The notes beneath the pieces are model-generated. The model ran no database searches, was not told the DNA's origin, and was given only the letters and a program-made list of their open reading frames with translations. This document shows, one piece after another, positions 24,844 through 34,600 of a stretch of DNA of 64,000 nt. Both the position numbers and the translations under genes were made by a program. Numbering within the stretch: position 1 is the first letter of the stretch; every line of letters begins with the position of its first letter. Source of the DNA: Oegoconia quadripuncta (taxonomy: Eukaryota; Arthropoda; Insecta; Lepidoptera; Autostichidae); NCBI GenBank assembly GCA_949316235.1, contig OX438743.1:15311771-15375770 (forward strand), read 5' to 3'.

Positions 24844-25289
24844 ATAATACTATTTAGTATGTATGATGATGTAAAGGTATTTGAAATAAATAATTTTGTA
24901 AATATTTAGTATTTTATTTACAAAAATTGTCAAACCATTACAATAGTAGCAAAGAAAACCCAGTAAATAGCGACCCCAAACCATACCATTTTATATGCAC
25001 CTTATACGTACATAGACACACACAGTCATGTACATAGATACATAATAGGCAACGAATTAGATATGTATAATAGGTCTTTAACTACACATACAATACAATT
25101 TTCTAGTTACAATTAAATTTCAAATAAATCAAACAATTATACAATTTACGACGTGTCTACATACGAAATAAGATTACAAATGTTTATTATCTATAATTTA
25201 AATTCAAAACAATAATAATAATTAATTGATTATGAATAGGTAAAAATAAATAATTTGAAGTTACGGGTTATCATTTAGTTTTACCATAT
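24844..25289. other. No feature seen
   Basis: AT-rich spacer without recognisable features. Confidence 0.4.
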
Positions 25290-26360
25290 CCTACATTACC
25301 TTACCCTTGCACACATGGCTTTCTTTGTGATTTGACATTGTAATTCGTATGAGTAGCTAGTGACACTAATTTATTACAGAAATTGCGGAGGATGGGGATG
25401 TGGTTTCCACATTCCACTGTTTCAACTGTAACATCTGAATATGGACGAGCCTGAAATATTTTCCAATATATACTAGTCTCCATCGGAGATAAGTCGACCA
25501 TATAAATAATGCCATACATTTTGATGGATTTTTTTAAACCCTCCACAATTATTTCGCTTTCCATATTATTAGACGCTCCTTCAAAATTTTTAAAGCAATG
25601 GTGTTTAACTTCAATTCCTTTGCTGCAAAACTGCAGGTACTATTTGTTGTACTACTTGTTTTTAACTCCCAAAAATAATATTTTGCCGTTTTTTCCCCTA
25701 TGATCGCTGCTGCGCCAGATAATGCTAAATAATTCTTCTTATATGAGCGTTTGCACCAACAACCATCAGCAATAACATCTATAATTGGGAGTCCATTTTT
25801 TACACTGCCTTCTTTTACTGCCCAATGCTTCTTTTCCTCTGCAGCTTCTAGCATGGATTCTGTGAACAAAGGCAAACATTTGAATCAAAATTTATTAAAT
25901 AATATATAGAAGAAGAAGAATAATATATAAAATTACATTAGTTATCATGCTAATACGTCTGATAGATTTTGTATTTTGAAGTTGTAAGAGATGCTATTTG
26001 GATTAAACACCCCTATGTATACTTATTGTAACAAACAGCCATTCTTACCACTCAATAATTTGTCCCAATGCTTACTGCAAGATTCGTGGCTCTTCATATA
26101 GGTATCGACAGATATCCACGGTAAATTCAGTGACGACAGAAACTCTTTTAAATTGTGAATGCTCACATTCTATAGAAACAGTTCCTGCAACAGCAAATCT
26201 ATTTACGTCTACGTAGTTTTCTCCTCATTCGTCATTCTCAATCACAAATTTTTGGTTACATAGACGACAACGAAATGTAAAGAGGCCAATTTGCATTTCA
26301 CTGACTATTTGCATTTCTTTGATACCACAATCTTCCTTTTGGACAGTTACTATACTCTTT
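25290..26360 (-). pseudogene. Mutator-like transposase, spliced and decayed
   Basis: The minus strand carries the insect Mutator-like transposase domain. The N-terminal part (26360-26049) reads through a C-X2-C pair (C-R-L-C) and ends in F-L-S-S-L-N-L-P and S-H-E-S-C-S-K-H-W. A GTAAGA donor (26048) and TTGTTCACAG acceptor (25860) bound a 189-bp intron. The next exon continues with E-S-M-L-E-A-A-E-E-K, then P-I-I-D-V-I-A-D-G-C-W, a catalytic-region block. Frame changes near 25670 and 25590 lead into M-E-S-E-I-I-V-E-G and later C-N-K-L. At least three frame disruptions make it a pseudogene. The phase agrees across the intron, which supports a real splice in the ancestor. Confidence 0.75.
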
Positions 26361-26696
26361 GAGCTGCCAGTTGGTGTGGATTACGTGATGTGATGACTGA
26401 TGACGAAAGCTCTGCCTAGGCCAATCTTTGTTCCTTGTATAGAAGCCCTTGGCCTTCATTTAAGGCTCTATGCAGCAAGGCGATGTTGCTATACATAATA
26501 CAGTAATACACAAAACACGATAGAACTCCCCAACAAGCTCCAACAAGTGAAGTAAAGTTTGAATTCACTCTGTTTTTTTCATATTTATTCTGTGAAAAAC
26601 AAAAAAAATGTTTATGGTTGGTCTCCTATTATGAAAACCTACAAAGGAAATTTGACAGTTTTGACAGTAAAAAAAAAAAAAGTGGATCCCAATTAA
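26361..26696. other. Unassigned; possible 5' remnant of the Mutator-like element
   Basis: No frame stays open and no terminal repeat was found. Ends in a short A run next to the palindromic cluster. Confidence 0.35.
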
Positions 26697-27090
26697 CGGG
26701 TCGTACCTTACTGGTTGCGCATTATCAGCCCGGTCAAATACACGTACATGTACACCCAATAATGCGCGACCCATAATGCACAGCCAATAGCCCGTGACAA
26801 GTGGCTGCCGATTATTGGCTGTACATTATTTGCACGGACCGATAACGCACAACCAGTAATGCACACCCTGATAATGTACAGCCAATAATCGGCGACCATG
26901 TACTTGAATTATTGGCTGTGCATTATTGGCTGTGCTTTATCGCTATGGACAATTTTAGAACAGAAGCGGAATGCGCACCCAGATAATGTACGCCCCGATA
27001 ATCGGCGACCATGTACATGGATTATTGGCTGTACATTATTGGTCGTTCATTATCGGGTTGGGCTTTATCATGGCTGTGCATTATTGCCTC
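26697..27090. repeat. Palindromic CCAAT-rich repeat cluster, block 2
   Basis: Same family as 17348-17760. It contains GTACAGCCAATAATCGGCGA, CGACCATGTAC and complements such as ATTATTGGCTGTACATTATT. A diverged second unit (ATAATCGGCGACCATGTACA, 26996-27015) lies about 137 bases after the first. It ends about 140 bp before the start codon of the membrane-protein ORF at 27232. Confidence 0.75.
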
Positions 27091-27181
27091 CCCTCGGCAC
27101 GTCACTCCCCACCTGCAGAGTATAGTAACTATTCCCCACCCATATAGTACTATGAATGAATATATCACTTCACTCCTTTAA

Positions 27182-27187
27182 TCAGTC
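27182..27187 (+). promoter_or_regulatory. Arthropod initiator-like TCAGTC
   Basis: TCAGTC fits the TCAGTY initiator consensus and lies about 50 bases before the ATG at 27232. No TATA box is seen at the expected distance. Suggestive only. Confidence 0.35.
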
Positions 27188-27231
27188 TCCGATTTGTTTG
27201 TTTACTTAAATTCATTACAAGGCGATTAAAT

Positions 27232-28146
27232 ATGAGTGTCAGGACAAGTTCGACATTTAATTCGTCAGGAGCATCATCCCAAGTCGACGGTACTGAAGAT
27301 GTGGATTCCATTAAGGTTAAACAATATGTGAAGGATTTGTTGAAATCACGTATCTTCTTGGGCCGTTATTTAGAAAGGAGGCTCACTGATCAACGTATTG
27401 GGTACAGAGATGTAGTATTATTGAGCGCAGCTGAAGTGAAATTGAAAACTGATTTAATAGAAACACAGCACAGGCTTCGTACTGCCTTTCCAAACATACA
27501 CTGGATTGGTATAACAGACGCCGAGCCCTTAGGATACCCGTCCAGCTTGTGTTTATGGACTGAGATCGACTTTCAACCTTTCGGACCTTTCTGGTTCCAA
27601 ATTAAAAGTATAAAGTTCAGAGAAGAAGAAATTATTATAACAGTGAAGTGCTTAAGGCATATATCAGATGCATTTTTGGAGGTTGAACCAATTTTGACTG
27701 GGTCTGCGAAAAAAATTGGATCAACAAGAGCTTCAAGTAGTGACAGTCCTTCAGACAGTAGTTCAACAGCACTGAGTGAGACATATAATGAAATTAAGGA
27801 AACCCTCAAAGGCGCACTGTCCATAACGAATGTAAAGGATTTTATAACATTCATATTTGCATTTATAATCGCTATATTCACTGGCAGTACAGCTTTTGTC
27901 AATTTTATAGGTAATTTTGTACTTGCTTTGTTGAGGGAAATATCAATTTTTGTTAAACATTCCACCCCTATGTTCTTAGGTTTCTTGGATTTCTTAAGTA
28001 AAATTGTTGGTGGTTTTTACATACTATTAGCAATGTTCTTTAGGCCTAGTAACCCCATACCTCAAAACAGGAGAGCTGTGACATTTTATGATCGGCCATC
28101 ACGCACTTCTTCTCCTTCATATAGTGATGATAGGGGCTTTGATTAA
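27232..28146 (+). CDS. Single-exon putative membrane protein, unrecognised
   Basis: An intact 304-residue frame from ATG 27232 to TAA. I do not recognise the family. Residues 1-30 are Ser-rich. About 30-155 look like a compact, mixed helix/strand globular domain with aromatic-rich patches (F-G-P-F-W-F). Residues 165-190 are a Ser/Asp/Thr linker. Two hydrophobic stretches follow, about 200-240 and 245-272, and then a charged Arg/Ser-rich tail. This suggests a protein anchored near its C-terminus with a cytosolic N-domain. The balanced composition, and the absence of any transposase, RT or Gag motif, argue for a host gene, perhaps an intronless retrocopy. It converges on the gene at 28612-37313. 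Confidence 0.75.
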   Translation: MSVRTSSTFNSSGASSQVDGTEDVDSIKVKQYVKDLLKSRIFLGRYLERRLTDQRIGYRDVVLLSAAEVKLKTDLIETQHRLRTAFPNIHWIGITDAEPLGYPSSLCLWTEIDFQPFGPFWFQIKSIKFREEEIIITVKCLRHISDAFLEVEPILTGSAKKIGSTRASSSDSPSDSSSTALSETYNEIKETLKGALSITNVKDFITFIFAFIIAIFTGSTAFVNFIGNFVLALLREISIFVKHSTPMFLGFLDFLSKIVGGFYILLAMFFRPSNPIPQNRRAVTFYDRPSRTSSPSYSDDRGFD

Positions 28147-28473
28147 ATTAATTGTTAATTTGATATCTAACTAGATTATTCACATGTAACTATAAAATAT
28201 AAAGCATGGAGTTCGATCTCTATTGTTTGTGACACAGATTGCACAATAATATATGAGATAGTAGGTACCAAAGATCTTTTGTCCTTTGTTCCTTGCAGAA
28301 TAGGAGTTTGAAGAGATTTGTATTGTATTATTATTAGTTGGTCTGTGATTTAGAATTTTATTGTTTGCATTTATTTATAGAATATTTTCTAATATATACC
28401 CGATACATCCAATTTTACATTTGTAATAAGTATTTAGGGCTTAAAGAGTAAAACACCACATAGTTCTAAATAT

Positions 28474-28479
28474 TTTATT
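28474..28479 (-). terminator. Polyadenylation signal of the nine-exon minus-strand gene
   Basis: AATAAA on the minus strand, about 133 bases past the stop codon at 28612-28614. It lies only 330 bases from the end of the convergent ORF, so the two 3' UTRs may overlap. Confidence 0.55.
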
Positions 28480-28611
28480 GTATTTCTTACATGATTTATG
28501 TATAGAATTTGTGAACATAATATTGTCAATCATACTATTTAAGCTATGATTTTGTTATTTTGTATATTGTTGGTTTACGGTTTGGTAAACAGGTTTTAAA
28601 TCCTGATATTT

Positions 28612-31600
28612 TTATTGTCTATATAAGATTACAGGTACTGCTTTTTTTATGGCTGCTTTCTTTACTGGTACCACAATAACATCCTGCAAAATATATTTAG
28701 TTAGAAATTGTTTAATGTTGAGGTTTTAAAATCTCAGCTTTTAATCCTGGCCTAATCATATGTCTCTCTCGGTGAAAAATACAATGTTATTATATTTACA
28801 AATACATAATATGTACAAATAGTTTATTTGGATTCAAAGTGGTACATAAAGTTTGAGTAGGTACATACAATGACTCACATATTTAAGCAATAACAACCTC
28901 ATTCAAAGTCTTGGGCCCGATTTTGATGAAAACTAAAACTACATCATTGGATTTTTGAAAAGTCAATATTCCTAACGAATTCTGGGAAGTAATGACACGG
29001 CAAACAAGGAAAGTTCTAATTTATAATTTTTATTATCACTAGCGTCAAAGGCCACAGTAAAAGAAAAAAATTGAAATTAGAACGTAAAGAGAATTGGCGC
29101 CCTTTAGGCCTTCCCGCGCTTTTGAATAGTGAGATTTGAATCATTTCGAACAATTGATCAGTTAAGTTTTAGTAGGTAACGTAGGAAAAATAAAAAAGTA
29201 TTTTGTTAAAAATGAGTTCTTTCCGTTTGCCGTATTTTACTTAGCAGAATTCGTTCCTTATTCTTCTTCTTATTTTTGAGGATGGCAACCAGTCAACCTC
29301 ATTGTCGAGGGACATTCATTACTGCCAGTTTCGAGTGAAAATTTTTATTTGTCTTATTTCTTCAGTTTATAGGTCAGTCTCAATCAAAACAAGTAATTCG
29401 TCGTATACAGAGTCTAGTCACAGTCACGGTCAAGTCATTCTTCAGTAAAGTGGCAGAATGCTTTACAAAAGATTTTGGCGGCTCCTTGTGGGAACCCGAA
29501 AGCTCCGTTACGCACTTTAATTTGCACTTCCCTTCACCTGTACACCAACACTAACGTTTGCTGCACAATATTCTGCCATTATTAAGCTTAAAAAGTTAGA
29601 ATGCACAAATTTTAAGACTTATAAAGAAAAATGCTACTTCACTCGCCGAGTTCCCGCCAAAAAGCCCGTTCCTTATTGACGACACTATCGAAGTGTTGTT
29701 TTTTTCTTCACAATCAACGGATTCGATTCCTAGCTAGAATTATTGATTTTTCGAAAATCCAATGATGCAGTTCTAATTTACATCAAAATCGGGCCCGAGA
29801 CTCCTTTGAATAGGTACTTTTCGCTATTCCTCATAGTTTCGGATTTGGCCATGCACGCCCACTTCAAAAATTCAACATGTATATCTTCACACAAACATTT
29901 ATAAACCTTTGGTTGCCCACATGTAGTTTTGAAGTCTTAATAAATTTTTGGGATGCAAAAATGCGAATGTAGATTTAGGATTTCCTTTAATAGAACGTAG
30001 AACCAAATATGACTAATAGCTCAGGTGCGACTATATATCGTTACTGTCTTTGTTTTCAGTCCAACTGTTTTACTTTTGAATAAGGAATATGAATACTGGT
30101 AAAGTAAAATTAAATGCTATGCCGGACATGCATGGAAGGAAGTATATGTATACATAATATTAAAAATAGTGAATGTGCAGAAAAAATATTGCAAGAGAAG
30201 TGTAAAAAAAATATAAGTTTCTAACACGTGCGGAACCTTCGACCCACCAGTTGCACTCGCATTTAATAATTTTTAGGATCAATTCAGAATTGCTTTTACC
30301 TTTCTTGGTTTATTTGCTGCTTTTGGAGGCCCCCGTTCTCGGACTGTAAAATATAAAATTTAGTCATTTTTGTTTTAGAAAGCAGCTATTTTCATTAAAC
30401 AACACTAAAGCTGAGCTCAATGCAATCAAGCTAAGTAAAATATATAAAAAAATTGAGTCGAAGGCAAGTTTACATTTCCGAATACTCAAACTCTTCTTGA
30501 ATGTTAACGAGACGCAAGTGATAACATGATATTTAATGGGCTCTTAAAGCTCAAAATCATTTGTGTATCGGGCGCTGGTTCCTTGGTTGAAGTAGTATTT
30601 TGACGAAGTTATGTACTTCGCAGTGCAGCCCTACCCCTAGCGCAAACTATTTACATTTAGAAAATTGGTAAGTATATGTAATTCTCATAATAAGTGTATC
30701 ATATTGACGGTCAATTGGTCTAGTTACTCTTCGTGAGGCAGGCATGAAAACAACGGTCCTGGGTTCGAATTTCGCTAGTGTTGTTTGTGTGATGAAAACG
30801 AACATTTATTTATGGAGTACTTGCTTTCCGTTAGGTATACCAATTTTATTCCAAATTCGTTCATCCGTTTCGCCGGGATTGAGCAAGAAATAAATGAACA
30901 CAACAAACTTTCACATTTATAATATTAGTTAGATATGGACTGGATGCTGTGTGGTGAATGCACAGAGGGTGAATGACTTAAAATATTACGAGTAGGTATA
31001 TTACGCTACTGGCTATGATGAAGAATATCCGCCTCCGTGGTTCAATGTAAACAACATTGGGTTTACGTTTCGCAGGTCGCGGGTTCGATTCCCAGCGGGG
31101 TACATATTTAGTACTGGCTTGGTTGGTGGTAGGGCATATTAAATGTCCGCCTAGCTAGCTACCACCATCTTATCTAAATCTGCCTCCAAACAGCAATGTT
31201 AATAGCATTGTTGTGTTCCGATTGTCTCATTGATAAGATAGCCAGTCTCTAAAATAAGATGGGGTTTCCGGGTCAGTACGCTACCACCTTCGGCCTCATC
31301 TTCACTTAACATCAGGTGTGATTGAGGTCAAGTGCTAACCCGTTGTGGATAAATAAAAAATATCATACTATAGTCGGATTGGTGGTGGGATCACAGATTA
31401 TTATTATAAGTTAGTTCGTGTTTACAATTATAAAGCAAGGGATTTACCATTGTGTTTAGATAGGCGTTTGGGTGGTTCCAGTCGTGTCGATATTGTCGAT
31501 GCACCGAGTACTACTCTACTTTTATTCAGCAGTCTACAATTTTTCCTAGACGGTGCTTGGATCATGGCATGCTTCATGTCTACTGGCTGAAATAGATTAT

Positions 31601-34600
31601 TGCTTATAAAGATACTTATAAAATGATAATTCCATGTCGTTAAAATTATTAGGTACCTCTGTAGACATGTCAGACATAATGAATGCTTTCTGTATGTCAA
31701 CCGGACGTCTTGTGACTGCATTCTTCGACACCATATTATTAAGAATGTTAACTATAACTATATTCATTTCATTATTATCGTACTCCATAAGTACATGCTT
31801 GAACACATTCAGCATACTTGGTAAATACTGAAATAATTCTTTTTTCCCTGCTTCCTGGCCACTCATTTTGTTGAGCAATTCTAAATGTGTAAAAACTTCG
31901 TCTAATGTTAGATATGTTCGATAGCGGAGTAATGCATTTATGATTCTGTAGCCCATACCTAAAAATATGATTCCTAAGATTATTTATAATTTGTAAAATC
32001 TTTTCTTGATGGGGTGTGATAAAAGTATGTGCAGCCCATGGTTTCCTTTGATCTTCTGTCTCGTAGAAATATGTCGTATTTGTTAAAAATACGCTCTGGA
32101 ACGTTACCCAGTTGAATACTGTATTTACTTAATTAAAATTCAAGTTGGATCTGTCGCCTTCTAGTCCTCTAATTTGGTTATTTTATTTAACCAGTTTTGT
32201 AATACATCTTCATTACCTATCTAGGTAAGTTTTATAGTTCATATCTATATCTAGAGACTCTTTGACAATACGTTTACAACGGTTGTGTTTGAAAATTTAC
32301 TATACCCTTGTTCATTACCTTCTTCAGCTTTACAGTAGTAAGTAACATTTATATGTTGAGTTAAAGGTGGATTCAACAGATTTAATGTTGAGTTTAAAGA
32401 ATCTGATACGTCTGTGTTAAGATTGGCTGATTTCTTCCTTAAAAGCCTTTTTATATCGTTAGTTATTTTGGAGGTAAAGTTCAGATATCGTCTTCCTTCT
32501 TCTACGCGAGAAAGTTTATATAAGAATCCCGCTGCGAGCATCTGAAAAATAATATTTATCATTGCAAATCATTACCTACCACGTAATCACTTAGGCATTA
32601 ATTAAATTTGTCAAGTTTTATGAGTAGGTACAGGTACTGTGTCATTCTAATTCGGCAACTGCACGGCTGCAACCTTATACCTAAGGAACCTATAATAATA
32701 AACACGAAATCTTATTATAATGATCACTTTGTAGATCAGTTAAATAATTCCAGTTTTCGAACTTAAAAAACCGATTTAAAATTTTTGAGCACAATATGAA
32801 ATAGGTAGGTACCTATCGCTAATTATGTCCAGCGATGCGTGACGCTCGTCTTTTTTATCGTTGCAAAGACGTAGGCATGCTTTTCGCGCGTATCATTGTT
32901 TTTTTAAAACGAGTCAGCTAAAATGAGTCGCTACAACAAGCAATCTTTTGTGCTCGATACGTAGGTACCAAGCTAATGCAGGTGCCCCGGCTGTTACACA
33001 GAAAATTCTATTTGTAAAAAACATTTTACTTCATTGTTTGAATAATACTTATTGGGCTTCATCTTAGTACTAGTATAGGTTGTATTTATAGTGAATCATG
33101 AACAGAAACTGTTTAGAGTTCAAACTCAACTGTTTACCTAGTTCGCCATGGGTAGACATGCCACTTGGGCAATTCTATGATTTTGATATTGCCAAAAAAT
33201 ACAAAAATTTAACCTAGAATCTTGTTTTGCATGGCAGCCTAGGTGTTCTGCCTTTCTACGGTGGTCATCTTAGAAGAAAATAATTGAAAAACGTACAAAC
33301 ACAGACCTGAGTCAGAGGATCGCCATAATTGTCATACCAGCACGGCCAAAGTATGCAGACAGTAACTAGCGAAGTTTCATCGAAAACATTACAAATATCG
33401 GCATACGAACATGCTTGGATTATTTCCACCTTCTCTTGATGAGAACTGTCTGTTGATAGACCCTGGATAGATATAATAGATAATTATTTAGATAGCAGCA
33501 ACGAATTAGATATGTAATTCGTTGGATAGCAGTAATCTTTTCATTACTTTCCGTCAACCATTGACTAATGCTCTGCCAGTTCATCATAAAAGAAATCGTA
33601 TCCCGATATTATTTCTATAGCTTGTACTTACTATGGATAAACGGATATGGAAAGGATAAACATACATAGGTAAATATTTATATAAACATCCATGACTCGG
33701 GATTAAATGTTCGTATTCATCACACAAACATTTACCCCTTGCGGGATTATAACCCGTAACCGTTGGTTTCGCTGACAGGGTCACTATCCACTACACCAAT
33801 CGGTCGTCATTTTCAATGAATATAACATGTCAATTTGTGTTTTTTTTAGACAGTTACCTACCTATACCAATTTTCGAGACCCAAACTAGGCAAAGCCTTC
33901 TGCTTTTTAAATTGTTATTGAAAATAGTGCACCAGGCAAGCACCGTACATTTTTAGGTGTACTACGCAATAGCGAAAGACTATAGCTCGAATGACAACAG
34001 CGCGAAGACGATATTGCAAAAGTACCATTGCTCGAAAGTTTAATTGCGCGAGGGTTCATTTGCGCGAAAACTTAATTTTGCGACACACAAAAGCGCGAAC
34101 GTTCATTTGCGCGATTATGAATCTTCTCTATGACTATGAATGAGTAATCATATTAACCTGTAACGAGTGAGCAAGCGAAGCGAGTTCGGTTGACATATTT
34201 GTAATAAAACAAAATATGTACCTACCCATTATATTTGTCTATCGCGCAATTAAGTTATCGCGAAAATGAACCATCGTGCAATTAAACTTTCGAGCAATTG
34301 TACTTTCGCAATATCATCTTCGCGCTGTTGTCATTCGAGCTATCGTCTTTCGCTATTGTGTAGTACCTACACCCACATTTTTTACACCACAGTGGGTCAA
34401 AGTCTAACATGTCGAGATCCTATGATCAAAATCAGATAATCTGATGAATCATGGGGTCATCCAGCTGCATTCGAGATTATCACTATTCACGGGCACAATA
34501 TTGAACTCACTTCATTTAGAAACATCAATGCGTTTTTGGTGTATCCACCTCCCATATAGAGAAATTTTTTGAGAATACGTATATTTTTTATGATTTCACC

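Noticed and set aside
27573..27965. 130-codon antisense ORF
   Set aside because: Shadow of the membrane-protein ORF at 27232-28146.
31029..31110. tRNA gene
   Set aside because: It has A- and B-box-like words but continues into a 335-bp body found in many copies. This is a SINE head; I also do not see a complete cloverleaf.
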